64,000 nucleotides of DNA from Mytilus trossulus (lineage: Eukaryota; Mollusca; Bivalvia; Mytilida; Mytilidae). The stretch covers positions 303,001 through 367,000 of the forward strand of contig NW_026963314.1 in assembly GCF_036588685.1 (NCBI RefSeq). The letters run 5' to 3'. The notes under the pieces were generated by a model. That model was given only the letters and a program-made list of their open reading frames with translations, ran no database searches and was not told the DNA's origin. The number at the start of each line of letters is the position of its first letter. Position 1 is the stretch's first letter. This document shows, one piece after another, positions 12,577 to 24,781 of this stretch. Made by a program: the position numbers and the translations under genes.

Positions 12577-12605
12577 GTATTAAATGTACCCGTGTACCAT
12601 ACTGA
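12577..12605 (+). pseudogene. AGAT-like relic, start of exon 7
   Basis: After TATTTCAG the phase-1 frame reads GIKCTRVPY, then TGA (12603-12605). In the family this exon goes on to a Gly-rich stretch holding the catalytic Cys. That part is missing: an AT microsatellite and then a satellite array begin within 50 bp. Confidence 0.65.
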
Positions 12606-12639
12606 GATTCGTACATATTGATTAATATATATATATATA

Positions 12640-14820
12640 TATGAAATATTGACACCGTGGCATAACATCGTGGCCACAAGTTAAAATTTGTTTTCTGTTT
12701 AGTATTAAATTGATATTAAGATCCATTTTGTAACATCTTGTGATCAATTTTATTTGGCAATCGCCAATGGCAGTCAGCAGGGTTGGAGAGCATCAGCTGT
12801 TCGACCTATTAGTCAAATGCGTTTTGTTTAAATATACTTTTTTGACTTTTTTGGTCTTTTGGAAAATGTTGTTTGTGCTGTTTTAGACCCTTCTACAACG
12901 AAATTTGTTTTACATGCACACGTATAAAAATAGCAATCTATGAAATTTTAACACAAGGTTTATGACCACAAAAGGAAGGTAGGGATTGATTTTGGGAGTT
13001 TGGTTCCAACATTTTAGGAATTAGAGGCCAAAAAAGGTCCCAAATAAGCATTTTCTTGGTTTTCGCACTGTAACTTTAGTTTAAGTTAATAGAAATCTAT
13101 GAAATTTTGACACAAATTTGCGGGTTTTATCAAACGCAGTCATAGGTTTGAACGTAGTTTTCAAATTAGACTCGTTTATATTTTTACGTTTTGGCTTGTA
13201 TCATATTTTCCCTCCGGTTTATATGATCCGTTCATCCTATATTGACTCTTTAAATTCAAGAGTCAGGATCTAAAAATTAGGGTACTTTTTCTTAAAATGA
13301 GGGTACTTTTTATATGGCCTCCAAAATACCGTTTCGATCCCTAACATCACTAAAGAGACATTTATTGTCGAAATCCGGATCTGGTGTACTAAAAAATATT
13401 GACACCGTGGCATAACATCGTGGCCACAAGTTAAAATTTGTTTTCTGTTTAGTATTAAATTTATATTAAGATCCATTTTGTAACATCTTGTGATAAATTT
13501 TATTGGGCAATCGCCAATGGCAGTCAGCAGGGTTAAAGAACATCAGTTGTTCGACCTGTTAGTCAAATGCGTTTTGTTTAAATATACTTTTTCACTTTTT
13601 TGGTCTTTTGGAAAATTTTGTTTGTGCTGTTTTAGACCCTTCTACCACGAAATTTGTTTTACATGCACACGTATACAAATTGCGGTTTTTATCCAACGCA
13701 ATCATAGGTTTGAACGTAGTTTTCAATTTAGACTCGTTTATATTTTTACGTTTGGGCTTGTATCATATTTTCCCTCCGGTTTATATGATCCGTTTATCCT
13801 ATATTGACTCTTTGAATTCAAGAGTCAGGATCTAAAAATGAGGGTACTTTTTATATGGCCTCCAAAATACCGTTTCGATCCCTAACATCACTAAAGAGAC
13901 ATTTATTGTCGAAATCCGGATCTGGTGTACTAAAAAATATTGACACCGTGGCATAACATCGTGGCCACAAGTTAAAATTTGTTTTCTGTTTAGTATTAAA
14001 TTTATATTAAGATCAATTTTGTAACATCTTGTGATCAATTTTATTTGGCAATCGCCAATGGCAGTCAGCAGGGTTAACGAACATCAGTTGTTCGACCTGT
14101 TAGTCAAATGCGTTTTGTTTAAATATACTTTTTTACTTTTTTGGTCTTTTGGAAAATGTTGTTAGTGCTGTTTTAGACCCTTCTACAACGAAATTTGTGT
14201 TACATGCACACGTATAAAAATTGCGGTTTTTATCCAACGCAATCATAGGTTTGAACGTAGTTTTCAATTTAGACTCGTTTATATTTTTACGTTTGGGCTT
14301 GTATCATATTTTCCCTCCGGTTTATATGATCCGTTCATTCTATATTGACTCTTTAAATTCAAGAGTCAGGATCTAAAAATGAGGGTACTTTTTCTTAAAA
14401 TGAGGGTACTTTTTATATGGCCTCCAAAATACGGTTTCGATCCCTAACATCACTGAAGAGACATTTATTGTCGAAATCCGGATCTGGTGTACTAACAAAT
14501 ATTTACACCGTGGTATAACATCGTGGCCACAAGTTAAAATTTGTTTTCTGTTTAGTATTAAATTTATATTAAGATCCATTTTGTAACATATTGTGATCAA
14601 TTTTATTTGGCAATCGCCAATGGCAGTCAGCAAGGTTAAAGAACATCAGTTGTTCGACCCGTTAGTCAAATGCGTTTTGTTTAAATATACTTTTTCACTT
14701 TTTTGGTCTTTTGGAAAATGTTGTTTGTGCTGTTTTAGACCCTTCTACAACGGAATTTGTTTTACATGCACACGTATAAAAATAGAAATCTATGAAATTT
14801 TGACACAAGGTTAATGACTA
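12640..14820. repeat. Tandem array, about 540-bp unit, four copies
   Basis: The marker GACACCGTGGCATAACATCG falls at 12651, 13401 and 13942, with a variant at 14504, giving spacings of 750, 541 and 562 bp. The longer first spacing holds an extra block related to the array at 14820-15200. Recurrent ORFs on both strands are shadows of the unit. No function is recognised. Confidence 0.85.
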
Positions 14821-15200
14821 CAAAAAAAAGATTGGGATTGATTATGGGAGTTTTGGTACCAACAGTTTAGGAATTAGGGGCCAAAAAAGGGCCCAAATAA
14901 GCATTATTCTTGGTTTTCGCACAATAACTTTAGTTTAAGTAAATAGAAATCAATGAAATTTTAACACAATGTTTATGACCACACAAGGAAGGTCGGTATT
15001 GATTTTGGGAGTTTAGGTTCCAACAGTTTAGGAATAAGGGGCCAAAAAGGGACCCAAATAAGCATTTTTCTTGGTTTTCGCACAATAACTTTAGTTTAAG
15101 TAAATAGAAATCTATGAAATTTAAACACAAGGTTTATGACCATAAAAGGAAGGTTGGTATTGATTATGGGAGTTTTGGTCCAAACAACTTAGGAATAAGG
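14820..15200. repeat. Tandem repeat, about 160-bp unit
   Basis: Three copies of a block with 'caacagtttaggaat(a/t)agg' and 'ggttttcgcacaataac' sit at about 14850, 15010 and 15171. A related block lies at about 12985-13110 inside the preceding array. Confidence 0.75.
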
Positions 15201-15740
15201 GGCCAAAGGGTCCAAAATTAAACTTTGTTTGATTTCATCAAAAATTAAATAATTGGGGTTCTTTGATATGCCGAATCTAACTGTGTATGTAGATTCTTAA
15301 TTTTTGGTCCCGTTTTCAAATTGGTCTACATTAAGGTCCAAAGGGTCCAAAATCAAACTTAGTTTGATTTTGACAAAAATTGAATCGGTTGGGTTCTTTG
15401 ATATGCTGAATCTAAAAATGTACTTAGATTTTTGATTTTTGGCCCAGTTTTCAAGTTGGTTCAAATCGGGGTCCAAAATTAAACTTTGTTTGATTTCATC
15501 GAAAAGTGAACAAATGGGGTTCTTTGATATGCCTAATCTAACTGTGTATGTAGATTCTTCATTTTTTGTCCTGTTTTCAAATTGGTCTACATTAAAGTCC
15601 AAAGGGTCCAAAATTAAACTTAGTTTGATTTTAACAAAAATTGAATTCTTGGGGTTCTTTGATATGCTGAATCCAAACATGTACTTAGATTTTTGATTTT
15701 TGGCCCAGTTTTCAAGTTGGTCCAAATCAGGATCTAAAAG
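15200..15740. repeat. Tandem repeat, about 130-bp unit, four copies
   Basis: TTCTTTGATATG recurs at 15259, 15393, 15520 and 15655. Related copies occur at about 34970-35220. Long ORFs on both strands here (for example 15297-15803 on the - strand) repeat themselves with the unit and are not genes. Confidence 0.8.
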
Positions 15741-15744
15741 TATT

Positions 15745-15990
15745 ATATTAAATATTGTGCAATAGCAAGAAATTTTCAATTGCACAGTACTCAGCAATAA
15801 CAAGATATCTTCAATTGCACAGGATTGTGCACTAGCAAGAAATTTTCAATTGCACAGTATTGCGCAATAGCAAGAAATCTTCAATTGCACAGTATTGTGC
15901 AATAGCAAGTATTTTCAATTGCACAGTATTACGCAATAGCAAGAAATATCTAATTGCACAATATTGTGCAATAGCAAGAAATTTCAATTG
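15745..15990. repeat. Minisatellite, about 35-bp unit
   Basis: About seven copies of a unit with AATAGCAAGAAAT and TCAATTGCACAGTATTG. No coding capacity. Confidence 0.85.
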
Positions 15991-16189
15991 GAGTTATCTT
16001 TCTTTGTCCAGAATAGTAGTTGAATCAACTTAAATCAATGTTTTTTACACTATATAATGTATATTCACTTTTACTACCAACTGATAAATTTACCATTCAG
16101 TGATAACAAGCACTTTTTTTACATTTTGATATTTTATGATGTATTTAAATGAGTGATTATTGTTGCAAACTTCATTAGAAATTTGAATT

Positions 16190-16560
16190 GAGATCGGTTT
16201 TGGAATAAAGGATAGGGGGATGTGAAAAAAAAATTGGGGGGGGGGGGGGGTCAATTTTTCTCATTTGAAATGTCATAAATAAAAAGAAAATTTTCAAACA
16301 TTTTTTTGAGAGGATTAATATTCAACAGCATAGTGAATTGCTCAAAGGCAAAACAAAAATTTTAAGTTCATTAGACCACATTCATTCTGTGTCAGAAACC
16401 TATGCTGTGTCAACTATTTAATCACAATTCAAATTTAGAGCTGAAAACAGCTTGAATGTTGTGTCCATACTTGCCCCAACCGTTCTGGGTTCAACCTCTG
16501 CGGTCGTATAAAGCTGCGCACTGCGGAGCATCTGGTTTTATGAAAACATAATAAACATGG
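16190..16560. repeat. Dispersed repeat D2, copy 1
   Basis: It shares with 35240-35750 the blocks GTCAGAAACCTATG, CTTGCCCCAACCGTTC and CTCTGCGGTCGTATAAAGC, plus a G-homopolymer near 16236. Not coding. Confidence 0.8.
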
Positions 16561-16714
16561 GTTTAAGGTTATGATTATTTCTTTTCCTGTAATGAAACTG
16601 TCTTGACGGTGTATTTATATGGTGTATAATGTTCTCCTGCAGAACAATTCAAATGAGAAAACCAATGGCTTAATTAGAACGAAAACAGTTTATGACAAAC
16701 AATATGACAGACAC

Positions 16715-17110
16715 AGACCAAAGAAAGATGAAAAGATGTGGCATGAGTGCCAGTGAGACAACTCTCCATCAAAGTCATACTTTATAAAAGAAAACCATTA
16801 TAGGTCAAAGTACGGTCTTCAACATGGAACATTGACTCATATGAAAGAAATCACTAGTGTAATTTAAAGCCATTCAAACAGGAAAACCAACGGTCTAATC
16901 TATATAAAATATGAAAAACGAGAAACACTTATGATCCACATCAACAAACAACAACTTCTGAACATCAGATTCCTGACAATATTGCAGCGGGTTTAAAAGT
17001 TTTAATAGTACCAAACATTCACACTTATCATTCTTATCAAAAACAGTGGTATTACATTACTACATAGAAAGACACCCTATAAAATATAAATTGAAATGGC
17101 TTAATTTATT
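16715..17110 (+). repeat. Dispersed repeat D1, subfamily 2
   Basis: It begins 'aaaagatgtggcatgagtgcc' and shares 'caacggtctaatctatataaa' with copies at 40324-40600 and 58190-58440. This subfamily differs from the 5259 copy in its middle part. Confidence 0.75.
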
Positions 17111-17149
17111 CAAAAGAGTAAACCTGTTCCCACTATTGTATGTCTCCCC

Positions 17150-18110
17150 TTCAGAAGTCAAACGATGAGACATGTATGCTGTTTTCGGCATTGGCGGCAT
17201 CGTCGTCAGCAATGTATTAGTTAGTGATTATGTCTAGTTAATGGTGAACCACAAGTGGTAGGCCAATGATATTTGGTACTCAGTTGTAACGATTAGCATT
17301 GGCACATCTCATTTCAAAGGAGTTTATTTGGCCCTGCCACTGCATTCATGGTCCATTGACTTTGAAAATTTTGCTAAGTTAGCATGTATTAATTGGTGAT
17401 TAGGTCAGTCTATTGGGAAGAACTAGTGGTAGGTCAATGATATGAGTAAGACTTAGTATACAGTTGGATAGGCATTCGCATATCTATTTTTCATGGATAT
17501 TATTTGTCTCCGCCCCCTAAGTTATGGTATGTTGACCTTTAAAATTTTTCTTAGTTTACATGCATTAGTTTGTGATTAGGTCAGTTCAAGTTGAACCATT
17601 GGTAGAAGGCCAATGTTTATTGCTATTCAGTTGAATACGCATTAGCACATCTCATGTCCACGGATATTATTTAGTTCCGCCCCCTCATTCATGGTCTATT
17701 GACTTTGACACATTTGCTCTATCGTTTAGATGTATTAGTTTGTGATTAGATTAATTTAAGATAAACTGCTCAATATGTTAACTTGTTAAGTCAATGATAT
17801 TTCGAATGCACATTTATTGCCATTTGCTAGTATTGTTTCCATGGTGATTATATAGCCCCAACCCTCATCATGGTTCATTGACTTTAATCTTTTGCATAGT
17901 TTACAAATTAATGTTTGTGTTTATGTTTGTTAAAAAGGGAACGACTTCTAGTAAGTCTATGGTATTTGTATTGCAGTTATATTAGCATTTACACAGTTTC
18001 ATTTCCATGGAGATTGTTTAGCCATGTACTTCACTCATGGTTCATCTACTTTGAATATTTGCATAACTCACATGTTAAAATCTTTCTATTTTAATTTCAA
18101 AATTTGCATA
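17150..18110. repeat. Tandem array, about 170-bp unit, five copies
   Basis: Variants of ATGGTCCATTGACTTTGA occur at 17348, 17524, 17691, 17869 and 18037, spaced 167-178 bp, with 'gtgattaggtca' following in most. Diverged, so old. No ORF. Confidence 0.8.
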
Positions 18111-18189
18111 ATTAAAATTACAAAAAGGCGAGACCTATTTCTGTGATATTATCGTTATTTCTTATGTTTTACTGTTACACCAATGTTCA

Positions 18190-18426
18190 AGGTTAGGGGT
18201 GTGGTGTTGGGATTTGGCTTACATGTTTAACTTTATTTTAATTCTGTATGTATGTGCCTGTACCAAGTCAGGAGCATATAATTCAGTGGTTGTCATTTGT
18301 TGATGTGTTACATATTTGATTTTAGTATATTTTTAGCTGATTTTGCGGTATGTGCTTTGCTCATTGTTGAAGGCCGTACGGTGACCTATAGTTATTAATA
18401 TATGTGTCATTTTGGTGAAAGTTGTC
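18190..18426 (-). repeat. Dispersed repeat D1, reversed, cut by a MITE
   Basis: It reads as the complement of D1 ('gaaggccgtacggtgacctata'). Its end is separated from the final 'taccacat' (18749-18756) by the element at 18427-18738. Confidence 0.75.
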
Positions 18427-18738
18427 TTAAGGCAGCAATCATTTGATTTTCTGGGGGAGGGGGGGGGGCTATGGGATTTTTTTGTGCAAACTTTTTTTTT
18501 CGCCTTCGGCGAAGAACAATCTTTTTTTTAAGGGACAAACCGAAAACATTTTTTTCTTCTTTCAATTTTAGCATTACATATAGTGTCAGCTGAGAGTGAA
18601 ACAAACAATTTTTTTTTCTCAGGGTCCAAAACAAATTATTTTTTTCACCAAAACCTGGAAACAAACTTTTTTTTCCAAAAAAAAACATAGACCCCCCCCC
18701 CCCCCCCCCCCCCGAAAATCAAATGGTTGCTGCCTAAT
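18427..18738. mobile_element. MITE with G/C-homopolymer arms, about 310 bp
   Basis: The ends are inverted: GGCAGCAATCATTTGATTTT on the left matches the complement of AAAATCAAATGGTTGCTGCC on the right. Inside them lie a G-rich run (about 18453-18470) and a 23-base C run (18693-18713). TAA flanks both sides, consistent with a 3-bp target duplication as in PIF/Harbinger elements; the superfamily is inferred. The ORFs across it are shadows. Confidence 0.7.
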
Positions 18739-19734
18739 GACATTTATACCACATATTCTTTTTTTATATTCAAGTAATTTCAAAGAAGTTTGAGTTTGTA
18801 CCGTCTGACAAAGCAGTCAACAATGTGAAAGTCGTATCATGGCTGTAAATACTATATTGACATTCTTAATAAAATTAAGAGAGGAAATGGGAAATGTGTT
18901 AAAGATACAACAACTCAACCAAAGAGCAGAAGGTCACCTGTAGGTCTTCAACACTGTCAGAAAGACCCACATCTAGAGTCAGGTTTTAGCTAGCTTGAAT
19001 AAAAAAAAATACTAGTTCATTTATATTGGAAGTCACAATTACCTCCAAACATATAAAGTAACTTAAACTGATTAAAAACATACAAGACTTCCAAACAACT
19101 GAGACAGTTTTGACTTTTCAACTCTTTACACTACACTTCAACGCAATCTTATCAAACAAAAGTCTTTTTATTGAGTTTAATGGTCGTTTGGTTCATTGGA
19201 AACCAATCACTTAACCATTTGATAAAGGACTTTCTAATTTGAACTTTCCAGGAATTCTGTATTTTTCTTATTTGACTTTTTATGAGACCACACAGCACGT
19301 GCTCCATCTCTTTCAAGAACGTTAAAACTAGTTTAGAAGTGAATTATTTTATTGTAGAGCAGCTAGCATATTTAAGTCCCCGCTTAGTTTAGAGTCGCCC
19401 TATAGTGATCAGTCCGTCCGTAAAAAAAATGTGTCCCCTTTATATCTATAAAACCGTGATAATGTGTTACTTTAATTATACTTGACATGTTTATTAACCA
19501 ACAGCAGAAGGTGCATCATAATGTCGAAAGGTCATAATTCAAGATCAAAAACTTGTTTCAATTGACAATCCCATGTCTTATGGTTAAAATCGTGTCTGCT
19601 CTATATCTTGAGACCTGTTATGATTTCAATGTATATACTTGGAATGTATATTAACCAACACAAGCGGGTGTGTCAATGTGTATGTAATATGTAATATGGA
19701 ACGCCAACACTGTCTTATTATGCCCATTTTTCAT
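18739..19734. other. Non-coding stretch
   Basis: A D5 repeat fragment lies at about 18870-18960. The remainder has no recognisable gene or repeat. Confidence 0.5.
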
Positions 19735-20260
19735 TATATGTTGTGCATTTACCTTTATATGATGTGCATTTACTTTTATATGATGTGCATTTACATTTAT
19801 ATGATTTGCATTTACCTTTATATGATGGGCACTTGTCATCATATGATGTGCAAACACCTTTATATGATGTGCAAATATCCTTATATGATGTACAAACATC
19901 ATCATATGATGTGCAAACATACTTATATGATGCGCATATATACTTATATGATGTGCAAATATACTTATATGATGTGCAAATGTACTTATATGATGTGCAA
20001 ACATTCTTATATGATGTGCAAACATTCTTATATGATGTGAAAATATACTTATATTATGTTGAAAGATCCTTATATGATGTGCAAATATACTTATACGCTG
20101 TGCAAATATACTTATATGATGTGTACATATTATTGTATGATGTGCAGTTTCCCTTATATTATGTGCAAACATCTTTATATGATGTGTTTGTGTCATTATA
20201 TTATGTGCTTGTAATCTTATATTATGTAGTTTTATTTACCTCATTGTATGATGTGCTTTC
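19735..20260. repeat. Minisatellite, 21-bp unit, about 24 copies
   Basis: The unit is a variant of TATATGATGTGCAAACATACT. Since 21 is seven codons and the unit has no stop in several frames, long repetitive ORFs (181-184 codons) appear on both strands. They are a by-product of the period, not evidence of a gene. Confidence 0.9.
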
Positions 20261-20319
20261 ATCATCGTTATGGTCAATGAACATGATTACGATTTAATTA
20301 AGGGCATATCCAACAGTTT

Positions 20320-21180
20320 CAGGGGAGGTAATAACAAACGTAAACGTCGTCTATTGTTTCCCATAATTTAACGTTGTTTCAACGACGTCATAACGGAATC
20401 ACCATTGGAATTGCTATGGCCGTTTGGAAAGGGAGAGTTCCTTCATCAAAGGAAAGAGCATGGCGGGAATCGTCAAAAAACTTATACAGAATATTAACAG
20501 AAAATAAAATTTAAATCTTTTAAAGATTATTTTGTCCTCATTGTCTATCATAAAAGAACTGCAATTATCTTGATCATTATAGACCATATTCACTTAAGTT
20601 TCAGTTTTATTGAAATTATCTTCAATACATGCAGTAGGAAACAACGAGAATAAATGCGTAATGATTTATCATTGCATTAGAATGCAAATTATAATTAATT
20701 CTTTATCAAACTTTTCCGAGATTTTGTCATTCGGAATAGAAAACTTAAAGTTTGGTTTTACTGGAGAAAGGTGAAAAAAAAAGGTTTCTTGAGAAAAATA
20801 CGGTGTAAACTAACATTCATCATGCATCTAGCTTTGCGTTGAAGTGCTACTCTCATTGCACTATGCATCGGATATACGACATTTTTATTTCGACTAAACG
20901 AGGCTGCAAATTTATACATCCGAGCAGCTAAATAGCCGCACCCAATTATAGATATACTGTCGGACGGGAGAAGTCCAGAGATGTGAATATTTCCATACCC
21001 AAATCAAGCCTTTTGTTTTGAAAAAGATTTTAAAGGTATACATTAATACGACAGCAACCCAACGACCCATATAATTCAAAACACTAAGAGTCAACATGCA
21101 GATTTTTGTTATAGGCTAGCTAGAAGCCTATACAGAATAAAAAGCCCGAATCTGCAAAATGAATAAATAATACGGATTAC
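20320..21180. other. Left body of the TTAA element, non-coding
   Basis: No gene is recognised between the left terminus and the 3' end of LINE B. A short hairpin GGCTAGCTAGAAGCC occurs near 21113. Confidence 0.5.
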
Positions 21181-21302
21181 TTAGTTTAAACAATATTTAT
21201 TCAGATAAATTCATCATGATACGATATAATACAAATATATTCTGGATTCAGAAACAAGCAATTTGCTTTTACAAATCTGTCTCCTTTACAAAAATAATAC
21301 AC

Positions 21303-22454
21303 TTATTGAACAATATATAAAATAAATAACTGGCATGCTCTGTAATAAATATATGAATATGAAAAAGGTGAAAGAAGAATTAGAAGAAGAAAAAAATATT
21401 GAGAAAAAAATAAAAAATAAATAAAAATAAACATGAATTGTGAAATGCTTTGGTTCCTAATGAGTGACGAAGCATTAACATCAAGGGTTAAAACGTTTAC
21501 TTTTAATAATATATTTCTGCACCAAACTAAATAAAAGACTATTTTGCTCATCTGAGAGTACCGTTGAACCAAAAGCAAAGTTGTTGTGTTAACTTGGACA
21601 GGAAGAACTGAAACAGAATCTAATAGTTCTTGTCTTAAATTAGTATATAAAGGGCAAGATAACAGGAAGTGAGAATTTGTTTCTACATCACCACAACGAC
21701 AATTTGGAGAGTCTACTAAGTTACGAAGGAAAAGGTGAGAATTCAATGAACTTGAATCCATTCTTAAGCGAGCATGAAGAATTTGACCAAAACGATGTCC
21801 TATATAATAATACGCTGGGATCTTACTATTTTGGGTACTAATTTGTTTTTTGAATAATGATAGAGATTCACATTTTCTTATGTTTAAGTTAAGAGTGTTC
21901 CATAGTTTTGTTGTTGCAGGGATGAAATATTCAGAATATAAACGGGTCCGTGTGTTGACTTGTGAACTATTATTTCTCTGTCTTGTATTATGATCATGCC
22001 TACTGCCTACTGAATCAGGTAATAAGTCTCTTAAATACTCTGGAGTTTTATTATTCAAAATTTTGTGATACTGAGTTAGTCTGTGATTGCGTCGTCTTTC
22101 AGATAAATTTTCCCATCGAGTTTCAACATATAAATTGTTTATACTGGTAAGTTTAGTACCCCCCGTGACGATACGCGCTGCGTCAAGCTGAATACTTTCA
22201 GGTTTAGCAATCAAATTCTGATTTTGAGAGTCCCAAACGACATCGGCATATTCAAGAATTGGGCGAACAAATGATATATAAATTTTTTCAAGTGAAAATC
22301 TATCAAGGACATTTTTCATTTTTCTCATAATATTTATTCTTTTGTAAGATTTAGAAACTATATATTCAATATGATCGTTCCAGGATCCGCTATTAGAAAA
22401 GAGGACACCTAGATATTTGTGTTTACCTACTGTTTGTAACTCTTGGGTGTTCAT
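21303..22454 (-). pseudogene. LINE B, RT C-terminal region
   Basis: The frame starts with a KYLGVLFSN motif, typical after the RT palm of LINEs, then a thumb-like helical region. Near residue 255 is a CRC-x10-H-x4-C motif (CRCGDVETNSHFLLSC), as found at the C-terminus of several LINE ORF2 proteins. The last 50 or so codons are hydrophobic and probably beyond the true protein. A frameshift separates it from 22477-22710. Confidence 0.75.
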
Positions 22455-22476
22455 ATTTAATGGAGGATGAAAGGGT

Positions 22477-22710
22477 CTATTTATTTTTTTTTGAAATTAT
22501 CATACTTTCAGTTTTTTGGGCATTAAAATTCACAAGCCATTTTTTGGACCAATTATAAATCTTATCTAGATCATCATTTAAAATTTTAGCTGTTTCTGTT
22601 GGATTGTCTACCATAATATATAATGATGTGTCATCTGCGAATAGCTTAATTTGAGCTTTGATATCTTCTACAATATCGTTTATAAATATCAAAAATAGGA
22701 GAGGGCCTAG
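22477..22710 (-). pseudogene. LINE B, RT palm with FADD
   Basis: It reads GPLLFLIFINDIVEDI, then IKLFADDTSLY, the RT catalytic motif. It is the direct continuation of the frame broken off at 26981 by LINE A. It ends in a run of lysine codons beside a homopolymer where the frame is lost. Confidence 0.8.
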
Positions 22711-22837
22711 AATGAATGAATGAATATTTTATTTGCGAAAGCATAAATAATATGCTATGGCAATACATAAACAAGTATATACAATGTGACAAAACAACAG
22801 ATAGCAGAGAACAATACATAATATAATAAAGGTACAA

Positions 22838-24499
22838 TTAATTCACAATACATGATCTAATTTTCCAAGCATATTTCAGAAAGTTACACAGTTTAGTTGT
22901 GATTGATTTTGATTTTGCTTGAAGTAAATGAAAAAGTTTAAAATAATTTGGCCAAGAACAATAATATTTTGGCAAATGTTCTTGTCTCACGGTTCTGTAA
23001 GCTGGACATACAAGTATAAAGTGGTATTCATTTTCAATACAAGCCATATTGCAGCATATACATAGACGCATATGTCTAGGAATATTTTCATATCGCCCTA
23101 ATTCTAAATTCAGTTTTAAAGTACCACTTCTCAATTTTGTAAGTAAGTTACTATTAATAAAAAAATCTAAATAATTCTCTATTACAAAGTCTGTTTTGAG
23201 GTGTTTATAAATACATAGTTTTTCACAATCATTTATTGATGCATACCAAGTTTGTAAATACTGGTCCTTTATACGAGTTTTTATAACATCTAACTGTATA
23301 TTTACATAATTCTGTGCAGTCCAAACATAGTTCAAACCAAGATTAAACAACAAATCACGAACACAAGACGCCCAGTTCTTTTTACCCTTGTTTGCATCTT
23401 CTAATAAAAGTTGGTAAACATCATACACAATAGGTGGCTTATTTACAATAATATGAAGCCAATATTTCAAAATAATTTGTTTTCTTGAGACATACATAGG
23501 CAAATGACCAAGTTCACCACATAAAAAACTTAAAGGAACATTTTTACCTAGTTTTAAAACAAATCTACAGAAACGGTTGTGTATTTGCTCTATATCATTT
23601 GCACGGTGAAAACCCCATATTTCAGATGCATAGTTCAATACGGAACCAACCATACTATCGAACAGTACACATTCTTGACTTGTGGATAAAAACACATGTT
23701 TTAAAGAGTTCAGAAGTGACGAAAGCGCTCTTGATCCCTGTTGAGATAATCTTTTTTGGGTATGTAAAAATTTTCCATTGTAATGAAGTAGCATACCCAA
23801 ATACACGTAAGAGTCCACTATCTGTAGTTCTTTACCTTCATACACGAAATTGAAGTTAGCTGGCTGCCATCCATTTCTTAAAACAACAACTTTGGTTTTG
23901 TCTGTATTTACCTCGATGTTCCATTTCTTACAATAGATTGATAGTTTATCTAGTAATTTTTGTAACATTTCAGGAAACTTACTAAACAATACAGTGTCAT
24001 CAGCGAAAAGAATTAAGTAAATTAGAAAACCATTCAGTTGTACAACGTCATCACTAGCATTTACGGACATATCTTCTATAATATCATTGATGAAGAACAA
24101 AAATAATAAGGGAGACAATGGGTCCCCTTGTTTCACACCAAGTAAATTGTTAATTGCGTCCGAAAGTAAACCACCAGATCTCACGCGTAGCTGGACAGAC
24201 GAATAAATAGATTTGATCATATTAACGAATTTGCTACTGACACCATTTTGTAGAAGTTTATATAATAAGATCCGTCTGCTTAGTTTATCAAATGCTTTAC
24301 GGAAATCCACAAAGGTACAAAACAGTTTCATTTTACGTTGCAGGATATGTGTAATAATTCCATGGATAACAAAAATTGCATCTATAGTTGAACGGCCTGG
24401 TCGGAATCCAAATTGGTTATCAATTAATTTTTCCTCATCTTCTGACCACGCTAGTAAGCGACTTGTTAATATAGACGTAAATAGTTTAGATAAGACACT
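22838..24499 (-). pseudogene. LINE A ORF2, reverse transcriptase and C-terminus
   Basis: From the N side: VDFRKAFDKLSR, GVKQGDPLSPLLF and LILFADDTVLF, all diagnostic RT blocks with the FADD catalytic pair intact. Near the C-terminus is a Cys/His knuckle (CICCNMACIENEYHFILVC). The frame is open from just after the TAA at 24500-24502, which interrupts the block following NNYRPI. The product would be the polymerase of target-primed reverse transcription. Confidence 0.85.
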
Positions 24500-24502
24500 T
24501 AC

Positions 24503-24781
24503 TTATATAATAGGTCTATAGTTGTTTGGGTCCGTTAAATCACCACTTTTCGGAACTGCAATTACAAGTCCTTCTGTCCAGAGTTCAGGAAAAATCCCAT
24601 TTTCAAATACATTATTCAAAAGTGTTTTTAAGATCGGCGCAAAAAATAGTGGACCCGCTGAGAGCATTTCACCTATAATGCTGTCGTTACCCGCACTTTT
24701 TCCGGATTTCAATTTGTGTATTGCTTTTATAACTTCTTCATCAGTAATTTCATAATCTAAAAAAGTCAACGTGGGATTCAC
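24503..24781 (-). pseudogene. LINE A ORF2, RT N-terminal block
   Basis: It reads ITDEEVIKAIHKLKSGKSAG, then PKSGDLTDPNNYRPI, the first conserved RT region. It lies in a different frame from the upstream endonuclease piece, overlapping it at 24750-24781, and ends at the TAA at 24500-24502. Confidence 0.85.

Larger units (their letters stand above)
4990..12605 (+). pseudogene. Glycine amidinotransferase-like pseudogene
   Basis: Seven exon remnants in order match the L-arginine:glycine amidinotransferase (AGAT/GATM) family. Recognisable stretches include NSHNEWD, VTVRRPD, PRDTLLVIGNE, APKPTM, GIDWLRRH, VHI|D and LVNPPDRP. Intron phases agree between neighbouring exons, so this is an unprocessed gene copy. 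It is dead: TGA in exon 2 (8259-8261), TAA in exon 3 (8845-8847), a frame-breaking 62-bp duplication in exon 1, a missing acceptor before exon 4 with Gly at the catalytic Asp position, a triplicated exon 6, and a stop early in exon 7 with no downstream exon carrying the catalytic Cys. An in-use gene with unusual splicing seems unlikely given so many lesions. Confidence 0.85.

Noticed and set aside
13270..14814. Recurrent ORFs of 60-105 codons on both strands
   Set aside because: The same ORF recurs in each copy of the 540-bp satellite; nothing supports coding.
15297..15803. 168-codon ORF on the - strand
   Set aside because: It is a shadow of a 130-bp tandem repeat and has no recognised domain.
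19651..20297. Long ORFs on both strands (181-184 codons)
   Set aside because: They follow a 21-bp minisatellite and repeat with it; no unique sequence.
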